The notes: generated by a model from the letters alone, not told the origin. A stretch of 64,000 bases of DNA from Candidatus Melainabacteria bacterium (GCA_016716405.1 JADJWK010000001.1:434001-498000); one strand, 5' to 3'. Shown: positions 51,372 through 59,881, counted from the stretch's first letter. A program made the numbers and translations.

Positions 51372-52556
51372 CTACACACCGGACTGATAACGCTTACCCG
51401 CAGCGAGCTCCTCCCCGGCCAGGCGGGCGGCATTCTCGAGAAACCGGGCACCGGTAACGAGTATACTCTCGTCGAAGACGAATTTGCTCGAATGAGCGGG
51501 AAACTCGAATCCGTCGATCTGAGCGCCGTACCTGATATAGCATCCGGGCACATGGTGCAGGTAATAGGCAAAATCCTCCCCACCCATATTGGCTGTTTTC
51601 ATGGCATCGACATTCTCGGCTCCCACAGTGAGCTCGGCAGCGCGCCGGGCAATCCCCACCACCGAAGCGGTGTTGGTAAGTACCGGCAAACCCTCGATCA
51701 GATCGACTTCCACATTGGCGCCGTGGAGCTGTCCCACCGCCAGAGCCATTCTTTCCAGAGACTTTTTCAGATGGCTGCGCACTTCCTCGTCCTGGGCCCT
51801 GATGGTCCCCTCCATCCGGCAACGCGCCGCGATGACATTAGAAATGGTGCCGGCCTCGAACCTGCCCACAGTAACCACTGAAGGATAGGCCGGGTTCACT
51901 TCCCTTGAGACGATGGTCTGCAGGGCTATGACCATGAGACTGCCCACCACCACCGCATCCACGGTCTCGTGGGGACGCGCGGCGTGACCGCCCTTGCCGG
52001 TGACATTGATGATGAAGGTGTCGGTGGAGGCATTCACGACCCCATCGGTCACCGCCAGAACTCCGCAGGGGAAGTGCCGATCTATATGACCACCGAATAT
52101 GACACCAACATCCTCGAGAGCGCCATGCTTGATCATCTCCAGAGCCCCGTCACCTACCTCCTCGGCCGGTTGAAAGATCAAGCGAACCGGGGCCGGAAGC
52201 GGATCGCCATGGCACAAAAGCTCCGCCGCCCCGAGAAGAATGCTGGTGTGCCCGTCGTGGCCGCAGGCGTGCATGACTCCTTCGACACCGGAGGCGAAAT
52301 CCAGCCCGGTTTCCTCATGAATAGGAAGCGCGTCGATATCGGCTCGCAGCGCCACCGCAGGCACCCCTCTGGGTCCGGGCAGGTCGGCAAGCACTCCGGT
52401 GGCTCCGGTGATTCTCCGGTAGCTCACGCCCAGTCTCTCGAGCTCGGTACAGATTCGATCGGTGGTCCGCACCTCTTTCCAGCCCAGCTCCGGATGCCGA
52501 TGCAGATCGCGCCTGAAGGCAATCAACCTCTCTGCAAGATCAGTAGTCAAATCCAC
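51372..52556 (-). CDS. M20D-family metallo-amidohydrolase, second copy
   Basis: 394 residues. FRRDLHRHPELGW, LRADIDALPIHE, MHACGHDGHTSI, FQPAEEVGDG and the late MGGEDFAYYLHHVPG complete the two-metal site of M20D N-acyl-amino-acid/hippurate hydrolases. Its substrate is unknown; it is distinct from the copy in the dap operon. It opens the leftward signalling operon. The GTG at 52556 sits almost on AGGGAG, so a TTG two codons later (52550) is equally likely. A deacylase leading an operon with an acetyltransferase could hint at acyl-group turnover. Confidence 0.85.
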   Translation of the reverse strand: MDLTTDLAERLIAFRRDLHRHPELGWKEVRTTDRICTELERLGVSYRRITGATGVLADLPGPRGVPAVALRADIDALPIHEETGLDFASGVEGVMHACGHDGHTSILLGAAELLCHGDPLPAPVRLIFQPAEEVGDGALEMIKHGALEDVGVIFGGHIDRHFPCGVLAVTDGVVNASTDTFIINVTGKGGHAARPHETVDAVVVGSLMVIALQTIVSREVNPAYPSVVTVGRFEAGTISNVIAARCRMEGTIRAQDEEVRSHLKKSLERMALAVGQLHGANVEVDLIEGLPVLTNTASVVGIARRAAELTVGAENVDAMKTANMGGEDFAYYLHHVPGCYIRYGAQIDGFEFPAHSSKFVFDESILVTGARFLENAARLAGEELAAGKRYQSGV

Positions 52557-52641
52557 TCCCTGCAGGTCCCTATCCCCCTGCCTGTAAGCAACGGGACAAT
52601 GCTAACACCTTCCGCCCCCTTCTAATCTCTGGGAGTTTCAC

Positions 52642-52677
52642 CTTGTCAAGAAGCGAAAGCCTCGCCACCTTGACAAG
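52642..52677. promoter_or_regulatory. Inverted repeat carrying TTGACA on each strand
   Basis: CTTGTCAAG (52642-52650) and CTTGACAAG (52669-52677) are exact complements 18 nt apart. Each arm supplies TTGACA pointing outward toward the divergent genes, but the -10 positions are weak (ATTAGA leftward, ATGAGT rightward). The surrounding 412 nt between the signalling operon and the 52969 gene hold nothing else I can name. Confidence 0.4.
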
Positions 52678-52968
52678 TCCCGAATGGAAAGAATGAGTCA
52701 GGTCAAAAGGAAAAAAGCTCAAAATCTATTGCTTGCGAGTCGCTCTGATCATAGAGTCGGAACGTATCTTCTCAACATACCTGATTTTTCGTCTTGAGTT
52801 TCAGTTTTTAATCTTCCAGCAGGATCTCTATTCGCGGACGTTCTTTTTCGGGCGCCCGGGCTGATCTGCTGAAGATTCGAAAACGGGACAAGACATCTAC
52901 CCGACAGACCCGAGCCCCGCCAGTGGACTCCAGCCGGTCTGCCGAAAACCATTTACCAGGAGTTCTTT

Positions 52969-53403
52969 ATGAACCTCGACATGAGCCGTATCAAGAGCCA
53001 GCTCAGGGTGCTCCAGTCCATCCTCGACCGCGCTCAGGCTGTGATCAAGAATTCGCAGTCTCGCAACTTTCCCTATCAGGGTCTGAACGATTCTCTGCGC
53101 ATCTTCTGCGCCATCCTGGCCGCCAATGCTCGCGACCTGGCCACCGCTGCCCCGAAGCAGTACGGTGTCGCCCTGAACGCTGCCGGCTCCGAAAGCCTCG
53201 CCGACGACATCGCCAGGTTCTTCGCCGAGTCAGCCGAGCATGTCGGCACTGACGAGTCGAGCATGGCAGTTGCCCGGCTCGCCGCCGTCGATGCCCTGAT
53301 CAGTACCGCCTCCGACCTGGTCTCCCGGGCCGAGCGCGTTCTCGAGCAGGACGAATCCATTGGCGGCCAGCCCCTGGCCAAGAGCCCGCTCTGGTACAAG
53401 TAA
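52969..53403 (+). CDS. Helical orphan protein
   Basis: 144 residues, all helical, starting MNLDMSRIKSQLRVLQSI, with AILAANARDLATAAP and a C-terminal GGQPLAKSPLWYK. CCAGGAGTTCTTT precedes the ATG, an excellent ribosome site. No signal, membrane span or motif. Codon use is strongly biased to G/C thirds, suggesting good expression. No family recognised. First of three consecutive rightward orphans. Confidence 0.65.
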   Translation: MNLDMSRIKSQLRVLQSILDRAQAVIKNSQSRNFPYQGLNDSLRIFCAILAANARDLATAAPKQYGVALNAAGSESLADDIARFFAESAEHVGTDESSMAVARLAAVDALISTASDLVSRAERVLEQDESIGGQPLAKSPLWYK

Positions 53404-53491
53404 TCCGGCTTCGAGCCGGCAGGGGGAGAGCCGGCCGCGGGGGCTGGTTCTCTCTTTCAATCACCCCGAAGAACACTCAAGGAGCACGACA

Positions 53492-53935
53492 ATGAGTGAC
53501 CAAGCGTCCCAAGTCAGAAGCCTGGTGGAAACATCCATTCCGGAGCTTCTCTCCTTCGTCGCTGACGGCCGGGTGAAGGGCAATCGTATCCGCTTCACCG
53601 GCATCGGCGGCCCCGCTTTCAACAACTTCGTCTGGATGATGCTCGACCGTTTCGAGAGCGACCAGGACGGAGTGAAGATCTGGGCTCACACCAACGACAT
53701 GGACTTCATGGTGGGCTACCCGCCCTCCTTCACCATGAGCGTCCCGGTCAACGACTGGCAGTCCCTGGTCGAGCCCATCGTCGCTTTCCTCAACGAGAAA
53801 CTCGCCTCCTACGCGAAGGTCGAGATCCTCGTCCAGACCGACGTGAATCCGGGCCAGCCCGCCTTCCCGGCTTATACCGGCGATTCCGAGCAGGGCTGGA
53901 GCAACATCACTCCGGCGGCGAGCAACGCATTCTGA
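53492..53935 (+). CDS. Orphan protein, possibly stress or filament-associated
   Basis: 147 residues, mixed alpha/beta: IPELLSFVADGRVKGNRIRF, NNFVWMMLDRFESDQDGVKIWAH, then a beta segment and a Gly/Pro/Ser tail. AAGGAGCACGACA precedes the ATG. No membrane segment. I do not recognise it; the label is not a function claim beyond its soluble, well-expressed look. It sits 88 nt after the previous orphan. Confidence 0.6.
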   Translation: MSDQASQVRSLVETSIPELLSFVADGRVKGNRIRFTGIGGPAFNNFVWMMLDRFESDQDGVKIWAHTNDMDFMVGYPPSFTMSVPVNDWQSLVEPIVAFLNEKLASYAKVEILVQTDVNPGQPAFPAYTGDSEQGWSNITPAASNAF

Positions 53936-53946
53936 TTCCGAACCGT

Positions 53947-53981
53947 GAGCCTCGAGGACCCTTTTCTCGGGCTCGAGGCTC
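53947..53981 (+). terminator. Hairpin between orphan genes
   Basis: GAGCCTCGAG and CTCGAGGCTC are perfect 10-bp arms. No strong T-tract follows, so it may only partly terminate. Confidence 0.55.
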
Positions 53982-54079
53982 CGACCCGGGACTTGTCCTT
54001 GAAAAAGCCTCAAAACGCCGATGCGCTGGCCCCGATAACGGAGCTCAGAAGAGGCGGCAATCATCACAGAGGACCAAAA

Positions 54080-54661
54080 ATGAGTGAGAATCAGTGGGTG
54101 CTCCTTTTCGTGGAGCTCCTTATCAGCGTTTCGCTTCCTGTCATCATGATCGAGATTGCTCGATACAAGGGACGCGAGACTGTTCAGAATTTCTCGAGCC
54201 GGTCGGTGCTTCTCAGCTACCTGGCCGGTGTCGCGCTTCTCTACAACGGCTCGGCGGCGGGCTTCCTGCTCGCCATGATTCCGGCCATCATCACCACTCT
54301 GGTTGCCATTCCCTACAGGAAGATGGTGACCAGGCAGGTGACCGAGCAGCTCGCTCTGGCACCGCAAGTGGTGCGATACGGTCTGGCGAACTTCGACGCA
54401 CTGGCCGCGCCCGATGGCGAGACGATCAGCAGCGGCGCCCTTCACAGCGCCCTGGACGAAGAGCGAATCGCTCCGGCCGACCGCGAGCTCGTTGAGCACA
54501 TGGCCGCACGCATCAGCGAGATCGGTCATGTGACTGGCGTATCCTACGTGAGCGCTGGTTTCCACCCCTCCGGCGCTGTCCTGCATGTCTACGGCATCTC
54601 CCGTGAGGACCTCGAGACCTACGAGGACCGCATGCGGAGCAGCTACGCAGCCTGGCTGTAA
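54080..54661 (+). CDS. Membrane-anchored orphan protein
   Basis: 193 residues. Two to three hydrophobic spans in the first 80 residues (WVLLFVELLISVSLPVIMI, SVLLSYLAGVALLY, GFLLAMIPAIITTLVAIPY), then a soluble domain with FDALAAPDGETISSGALHSALDEERIAPADRELVEHMA. This looks like an EF-hand-free helical domain plus a C-terminal beta-hairpin (GAVLHVYGISREDLETY). AGAGGACC precedes the ATG, and an upstream hairpin rules out a longer reading from 53945. No family recognised. Confidence 0.6.
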   Translation: MSENQWVLLFVELLISVSLPVIMIEIARYKGRETVQNFSSRSVLLSYLAGVALLYNGSAAGFLLAMIPAIITTLVAIPYRKMVTRQVTEQLALAPQVVRYGLANFDALAAPDGETISSGALHSALDEERIAPADRELVEHMAARISEIGHVTGVSYVSAGFHPSGAVLHVYGISREDLETYEDRMRSSYAAWL

Positions 54662-54680
54662 TGCTCTGTTAGCTGATTCC

Positions 54681-54730
54681 GAGCCGGGGGTGGTGGGCTT
54701 TGCCTGCCATTCCCGGTTCATTTCTGCTGG
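54681..54730 (+). terminator. Terminator of the membrane orphan gene
   Basis: GAGCCGGG pairs with CCCGGTTC (54712-54719), with an inner GGC/GCC stem, followed by TTTCTGCTGGTTTTTT. Confidence 0.65.
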
Positions 54731-54762
54731 TTTTTTACTATTTTATATCGTATTTTGCGAGT
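54731..54762 (+). repeat. Post-terminator motif, copy 10
   Basis: TTTTTTACTATTTTATATCG then TATTTTGCG; one of the fullest copies, 12 nt after the stem. Confidence 0.55.
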
Positions 54763-54836
54763 GGACACGCATTGACTAATTATTCTTATAGGCTGGTAAT
54801 ATATTCCGAATATCCCTGCGCGCAATCGTGAGAAGC

Positions 54837-55892
54837 ATGGCTAAGAAAACCTCCGCCCCCAAACCAGCAACCGCTACCAGGACGAAGTCCGCCACCACCA
54901 AATCGACGAAAGCCAGAACCAAAACGGCTACTCGCGCCGCGACAACGAAAAAGACCACTGCCGCCAGCAAAGAAGCAGCGAAAGAACCTGTAAAGTGGCC
55001 CGAATATCTGGGACTGCCCAAGAGATATTCAGCCAAGGGAACAGCCCGGGCTTGTATCATCCCGGTGCCTTACGAAGCCACGACCAGCTACGGTCAGGGC
55101 ACCGCCAACGGTCCTCTGGCGATACTGGAGGCGAGCCAGGAAGTCGAGCTCTTTGATGACGAGCTCTGGGCGGAGCCTCACAAGATCGGAATTCACACAA
55201 CCGAGCCGGTGTTCATGAAACCGGTCACCGCCGAGACCAAAAAGCCCTTCGACGAGCTCTACCAGGTGGTCAAACCCCTGATCGAGATCGACAAGTTCCC
55301 CATCGTGCTCGGCGGCGAGCACTCCCTCAGTCTCGGCTCCATACGGGCCTGCAAAGACAGGTATAAAGACCTCTCTATCCTGCAGATCGACGCCCATGCC
55401 GACCTCCGCTCCGAGTACCACGGCAATCCCTACAGCCACGCCTCGATCAGCTACCAGGTCTATAATCAGCTCGGCCAGCCGATCATCACCCAGGTCGGCA
55501 TCCGCAATATCAGCAAAGAAGAGACTGTCTGGATGGAGAACGAGCATCCCAGGATCAATATCTTCTGGGCTCGCAATCAGGACAAATGGAATCTCCAGGA
55601 AATCGTCAACACGCTGTCGGACAATGTCTACCTGACCATCGACATAGACGGTCTCGACAGCGGCATCATGCCCTCCACCGGCACCCCCGAGCCGGGAGGC
55701 ATCCACTGGTACACCCTGATGGAGCTCATCAAGCTCCTCTGCGTCCGCAAGAATGTGGTGGCCGCCGACGTTGTCGAGCTCTCTCCCATCAAAGGCCTGC
55801 ACGGTCCGGATTTCCTGACCGCCAAGCTCATTTACAAGCTCATCGGCTACCGATTCGCCCTGGATCTCGGTGTCACCAAAAAATATCTCTAG
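54837..55892 (+). CDS. speB: Agmatinase/ureohydrolase family protein with histone H1-like N-terminal tail
   Basis: 351 residues. Residues 1-50 are almost only Ala, Lys, Thr and Ser (KTATRAATTKKTTAASK), like histone H1 or Hc1 tails, then a complete ureohydrolase core: SYGQGTANGP, VLGGEHSLS, QIDAHADLRSEY, TIDIDGLDSGIMPSTGTPEPGG. These hold both Mn ligand sets. Likely reaction: agmatine to putrescine and urea, though arginase or guanidinobutyrase are not excluded. The tail may bind nucleic acid or polyanions. ATG 54837 is preferred; a GTG three codons earlier is possible. Confidence 0.87.
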   Translation: MAKKTSAPKPATATRTKSATTKSTKARTKTATRAATTKKTTAASKEAAKEPVKWPEYLGLPKRYSAKGTARACIIPVPYEATTSYGQGTANGPLAILEASQEVELFDDELWAEPHKIGIHTTEPVFMKPVTAETKKPFDELYQVVKPLIEIDKFPIVLGGEHSLSLGSIRACKDRYKDLSILQIDAHADLRSEYHGNPYSHASISYQVYNQLGQPIITQVGIRNISKEETVWMENEHPRINIFWARNQDKWNLQEIVNTLSDNVYLTIDIDGLDSGIMPSTGTPEPGGIHWYTLMELIKLLCVRKNVVAADVVELSPIKGLHGPDFLTAKLIYKLIGYRFALDLGVTKKYL

Positions 55893-55911
55893 AATAGACC
55901 CGGAGAATCAC

Positions 55912-55953
55912 AAATCAAAAGAGAGACCGGAAAAGTGGTCTCTCTTTTGATTT
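55912..55953 (+). terminator. Terminator of the agmatinase gene, 17-bp arms
   Basis: AAATCAAAAGAGAGACC and its exact complement around an 8-nt loop. It ends in T-rich sequence and, being A-rich on the 5' arm, could act in both directions. The remaining 270 nt before tadA hold no gene. Confidence 0.8.
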
Positions 55954-56223
55954 GATTCGTAGTTAGATTGCTAGCCGCTTTCTGTATACTTACAGTGTTA
56001 CGTGAATGCGTTTCTTATATGGTGCACCTCCTTATTCGAGAAGGGTATCGAGAGCCGACCACCCCAATCGATTCTCGATCGGACGGAGCCTTCTGGTTCA
56101 TCAAGACGTGATCCCTGAACAACACCCCTTTGTTTTCGGAATCACTACTCCGTTCGTTTGTTACAAGCATGTATTCAATGCCAGGAAGTTCTGGACAGGA
56201 TCAAACATTAAACACGGTTAATA

Positions 56224-56688
56224 ATGCAAGCAGACCGGCAGAGCCTTAAAGCCTGGATGTCCGAAGCCATTGCCCTGTCGGCAGATTCAGGTCCGGATGT
56301 GCCGGTGGGCTGCCTGATCATTTTCGAGAACCAAATCATCGCCAGAGGCAAAAACAACAGAGAGTCGTCCTTGAACCCTCTGGGACATGCCGAGCTGAAC
56401 GCCATCAAGGAAGCCTCCTTCCATCTCGGCGACTGGCGCCTTGCCGGTTCGATTCTGGTGAGCACCCTGGAGCCCTGCCCGATGTGCGCCGAGGCCATCA
56501 TCCAGACCCGCGTCTCCACGCTGGTCTTCGGCGCTTACGATCAGAAATCCGGCGCCTGCGGCAGCGCTTTCAATCTCTTTACCGACAAACGAATTTATCC
56601 ATTACCCGAGATAATAGGGGGAATAGAAGAAGAAGAATGCATCAGAATTCTCAAAGACTTCTTCGATAATGAACGCCGCAAGAAATAG
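56224..56688 (+). CDS. tadA: tRNA adenosine-34 deaminase TadA-like
   Basis: 154 residues. VPVGCLIIFENQIIARGKNN, GH55AE57LNAI and EP84CPMC88A form the zinc and catalytic site of TadA-type deaminases. It would convert A34 to inosine in tRNA-Arg. Guanine deaminase is a relative but the length and N-terminus fit TadA. The downstream TPR gene starts inside its last codons (20-nt overlap). Confidence 0.88.
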   Translation: MQADRQSLKAWMSEAIALSADSGPDVPVGCLIIFENQIIARGKNNRESSLNPLGHAELNAIKEASFHLGDWRLAGSILVSTLEPCPMCAEAIIQTRVSTLVFGAYDQKSGACGSAFNLFTDKRIYPLPEIIGGIEEEECIRILKDFFDNERRKK

Positions 56689-58429
56689 ATACCTCACTTT
56701 GCTTCTAGCGCCAGCCCTGATCTCGGGACTGCTCTCGGGCTCCGATATTCCTGCTCTGGCGACATCCCCGGTGATCAAGCCCTCTCTTTCTCTTCCTCTC
56801 AAAAGCAAGACTCTGCTGAATCTTCACATGGCTTTCATCAAGCTCGACCCCGGAGCCGCCATGAAAATCGTGCCGTCCCTGGTAGCCAGCACAGCCAGGA
56901 AGAAAAACCGTCTTCTGCTGGCCCGCAGCCTCATGCATGCCGGCTACGCCTTCAACCTGGACGACAATCTCGAAGCCGCTCTCAACTGTTTCGAGACAGC
57001 CCATGCTCTGGCGCCGGATGACATAGAGGCGACCTGTCTGCTCGTCGAGGCTCTCAGAGCCAACGGAGAATTCGAGAAGGAAAGCGAACTGCTTGCCGGG
57101 CTCGATAGCCTCGAGCAGAAGAGCGCCGCCGTCTATTCGGTCCTGGCCGGCGATGCCATGCGCCGCAACGATCTCCACCGGGCCCATCACCTCGCCAAGC
57201 TCGGCATCGAAGCAAGCGAGCCGGGAGACTCGGCTCGCTGCCATGTGCTGATGGCCAAGACCATGGTACGCAAGGGAATCGGCGCGCCCGCCTCGAGAGC
57301 CTTCGAAGAGGCGGCTGTGTCCTGCGAAAACCCCTATATCGGCGACCTTCTCCAGGCCGACGCAGCTTTCCTCAGTGAAGACAGCGATGCCGAATTACAA
57401 CATCTGGAAAGAGCGGGACAGATACTCCCGAACGATCCTGCCTGGCACGCAAAAATGGCCACCCACCTGATCGGCAAGAACCAGAACGATGCGGCTCTCG
57501 ACCACCTGGCCCGGGCTCTCAAATCGAAAAGATTCAGCGCCTCAGCCCTCTTGAGCATGGCCGGCTACTTGATGAGCGACGGCAAGCTCGACGAGGCCGC
57601 ACAGCTGATTGAGCATCTGAAGCGCCTGCAACCCAACTCGTCCAGGGTCCCTGCCACGGAAGGCGATATATACCGCAGCCGAGGCAAGTATCAGGAAGCC
57701 ATCAGTTGCTACGATGAGTCCATACGCCGCAACCCCAGCCAGATAAAACCATACGCTGACATAGCCAATATCCTCTCCCGGAGCAAAGCCCGGGACGAGG
57801 CAATCAAGAAGATGAAAGCCTGCGTGGAGATGATGCCCGCTTACTGGCGCCCGCACTTCATGTACTCTTCCGTTCTCGAGCGCTGCGGCAAAGTCGATCA
57901 GGCGATCGTCGAGGCGAAACGCGGGCTGGCACTACTGGCGACACCAGACGAGGATCTCAACCAGATGGCTCGCTACTACTCGGCAGGCGCCCACGCGCTC
58001 ATAGGCACCGGCCACTATGCTCGCAAAGAGATGGAAAAGGCCGTGGAGGAAGCTATCCGCTTCAATGAACTGAAATTCCTTCCTCGCGTTCCGGACGCTC
58101 TCAAATTCGTCAGCCTCAGACCGGGACGTTTGCACTTCTCGGAAGATCATTCTCTATCCGATCCACAGATAAGGGCAGCCCTTGCCGACATGTTGCTGGA
58201 GTCCGAAAAGCTCGACGAATGTATCAAAGAATACAGGGAAGCCGTGGCCCTCGCCCCCAACGACGACGAGCTGCAATCGTACCTGCTCAATGCCCTGTCC
58301 CGAAAAGGAGACTGGGTCGAGGCCGCCAAACAGAACCTCTCTCTTTCGAACAACCTGGTGAAAAAGGCGCCGGGCAGGGTGGCAAACTGGATGAACCGAG
58401 AGCACGAACAGAAAACAGAGACGCCCTGA
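56669..58429 (+). CDS. Exported TPR protein
   Basis: 586 residues. A signal peptide (YLTLLLAPALISGLLSG...PALA) leads to many TPR units over about 60-570 (AALNCFETAHALAPDDIEA, DAALDHLARALKSKRFSASALL, QEAISCYDESIRRNPSQIKPY, ECIKEYREAVALAPNDDELQ). It should act in the periplasm or at the outer surface as a scaffold. Translationally coupled to tadA upstream and to the WG-repeat gene downstream (TGATG). Confidence 0.8.
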   Translation: MNAARNRYLTLLLAPALISGLLSGSDIPALATSPVIKPSLSLPLKSKTLLNLHMAFIKLDPGAAMKIVPSLVASTARKKNRLLLARSLMHAGYAFNLDDNLEAALNCFETAHALAPDDIEATCLLVEALRANGEFEKESELLAGLDSLEQKSAAVYSVLAGDAMRRNDLHRAHHLAKLGIEASEPGDSARCHVLMAKTMVRKGIGAPASRAFEEAAVSCENPYIGDLLQADAAFLSEDSDAELQHLERAGQILPNDPAWHAKMATHLIGKNQNDAALDHLARALKSKRFSASALLSMAGYLMSDGKLDEAAQLIEHLKRLQPNSSRVPATEGDIYRSRGKYQEAISCYDESIRRNPSQIKPYADIANILSRSKARDEAIKKMKACVEMMPAYWRPHFMYSSVLERCGKVDQAIVEAKRGLALLATPDEDLNQMARYYSAGAHALIGTGHYARKEMEKAVEEAIRFNELKFLPRVPDALKFVSLRPGRLHFSEDHSLSDPQIRAALADMLLESEKLDECIKEYREAVALAPNDDELQSYLLNALSRKGDWVEAAKQNLSLSNNLVKKAPGRVANWMNREHEQKTETP

Positions 58430-59469
58430 TGCCACTCAATTGTCTGGTCGTCTGCATTCTCTTGACCCTCTCTCTGGGCGCCTGCGCACCGGCTAGAGAC
58501 CAGGCAACACAAAAGAAGGATCCTGTCCCGGTTTCGGGATCGGCCCTGGGAAGCTGGGGCTTTATCGACCGCACCGGCAAGATGGTCATAGAAGCGCGCT
58601 ATCAGAATGCCGAAGCTTTCAACGAGGGACTGGCCAGGGTAGAGACCGCGGCAGGCTACATTTTCATCGACCGGAACGGTCGCGCCGTCCTCGCAGTCAA
58701 AGGAGACTGCGGCAGGCACTTCGACGACGGGCTCCTGCCATTCCTGCAAGATCATCAGTGGGGTTATATGAACCGCCAGGGACGAACGGTGATCGCACCG
58801 CAATATCAAGACGCCATGCCTTTTTGCCAGGAAAGAGCCTTCGTAAAGCAACACGATCGCTGGGGAGTGATCGACAAGTCGGGTAACGAAATCCTCGAGC
58901 CTGTCTGCGAGCGGGCCTCGCAATTCACCGCCGACGGTCTGGCTAAAGTGAAGATCAAGAAAATAGACAGCGGCTTCATCGACCGGGAAGGCAGGATCTT
59001 CGGGCAGTACTCGTCCCACGAGCAATTCAGCGAAGGCCTGGCTGCTGTGAAAAAAGGCAAGTGGGGCTTCATCGACAGGCAGAACAATATGGTGATCCCC
59101 AGACGCTTCGATCATGCCGGCGAATTCCATGAAGGTCGCTGTGCCGTAGCCATAGACAAGCACTGGGGTTTCATAGACCGTCAGGGCAAACTGGTAGTGC
59201 CGACCATCTATTTCAACGTCATGCCGTTCTCGGAAGGGCGCGCGGCGGTAGTCACCGACCAGGGACTCTTCGGCTTCATCGACCCGGACGGAAACGAAGT
59301 AGTCGAGCCGAGCTTTCACGACGCCGCCGAATTCTCAGGGGGAATGGCGCCGGTTATGCGTGATGAGATCTGGGGATACATCGACCGGGACGGCAAGTAT
59401 GTAATCAAACCTTGTTTCGAGTTCGCCGGAGTATTCAAGGAAGATCTGGCTGCCGTGCAGGTAAAATGA
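58429..59469 (+). CDS. WG-repeat lipoprotein
   Basis: 346 residues. Lipobox LSLGAC at the end of a short signal peptide, then about eight WG repeats, each with a GFIDRxG-type turn (WGFIDRTGKMVIEARY, WGYMNRQGRTVIAPQY, WGVIDKSGNEILEPV, WGFIDRQGKLVVPTIY). Such repeats form beta-propeller-like surfaces; their role is unknown. Coupled to the TPR gene (stop and start share TGATG), so the two likely work together in the envelope. Confidence 0.85.
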   Translation: MPLNCLVVCILLTLSLGACAPARDQATQKKDPVPVSGSALGSWGFIDRTGKMVIEARYQNAEAFNEGLARVETAAGYIFIDRNGRAVLAVKGDCGRHFDDGLLPFLQDHQWGYMNRQGRTVIAPQYQDAMPFCQERAFVKQHDRWGVIDKSGNEILEPVCERASQFTADGLAKVKIKKIDSGFIDREGRIFGQYSSHEQFSEGLAAVKKGKWGFIDRQNNMVIPRRFDHAGEFHEGRCAVAIDKHWGFIDRQGKLVVPTIYFNVMPFSEGRAAVVTDQGLFGFIDPDGNEVVEPSFHDAAEFSGGMAPVMRDEIWGYIDRDGKYVIKPCFEFAGVFKEDLAAVQVK

Positions 59470-59522
59470 CCTGGTTGCAAGAAAAGTCCCTCCCCGAGCT
59501 ATAGCAATCCCGGACATTTCAT

Positions 59523-59558
59523 CTTGCTCCTATCTTTTTTAGTAGTTTTCGCGCGAAG
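59523..59558 (-). repeat. Post-terminator motif, copy 11
   Basis: On the minus strand AAAACTACTAAAAAAGATAG then GAGC, beyond the terminator stem of the 2Fe-2S gene in its sense direction. Confidence 0.35.
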
Positions 59559-59564
59559 AGAGAA

Positions 59565-59590
59565 GGAGACCGCCCGGATGGACGGTCTCC
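59565..59590 (-). terminator. Terminator of the trxB/2Fe-2S transcript
   Basis: GGAGACCG and CGGTCTCC form an 8-bp stem with a 10-nt loop; on the minus strand TTCTCTCTTC follows. Confidence 0.65.
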
Positions 59591-59606
59591 AGAAAAGAGA
59601 GACCCG

Positions 59607-59873
59607 TTACTTTTTCTTCTTCTTTCCGAATCCCTTCTCAGGAAGCGGAACGCCCCGGGCGATTGCCATGGCATCGTCGGTGGATACCCGCTTGAACCTC
59701 TGTTTGCCTGGCATGACCACCACGGCAGGACCTTTCTTGCACATGCCGAGACACTTGCAGCCGATCACTTGTGAATCGGCACCGCATGCCCCGGCAATGG
59801 TCTCGAAAATTCCGAGGCTTCCTCTTTTCGGGCACTTCTTGCCCCGGGTGCAGACCAGGATTTTTCGTTTCAT
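59607..59873 (-). CDS. Thioredoxin-like 2Fe-2S ferredoxin
   Basis: 88 residues. ILVCTRGKKCPKRG near the start and GCKCLGMCKKGPAVVVMPG later give the four cluster cysteines and the GP loop of thioredoxin-fold 2Fe-2S ferredoxins (NuoE C-terminal-like). KFRVST-type linker and a lysine-rich tail (FGKKKKK) end it. It begins 8 nt after the trxB stop, so reductant may pass from the flavoprotein or the pair may respond to the same stress. Confidence 0.8.
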   Translation of the reverse strand: MKRKILVCTRGKKCPKRGSLGIFETIAGACGADSQVIGCKCLGMCKKGPAVVVMPGKQRFKRVSTDDAMAIARGVPLPEKGFGKKKKK

Positions 59874-59881
59874 CGCCTGAT

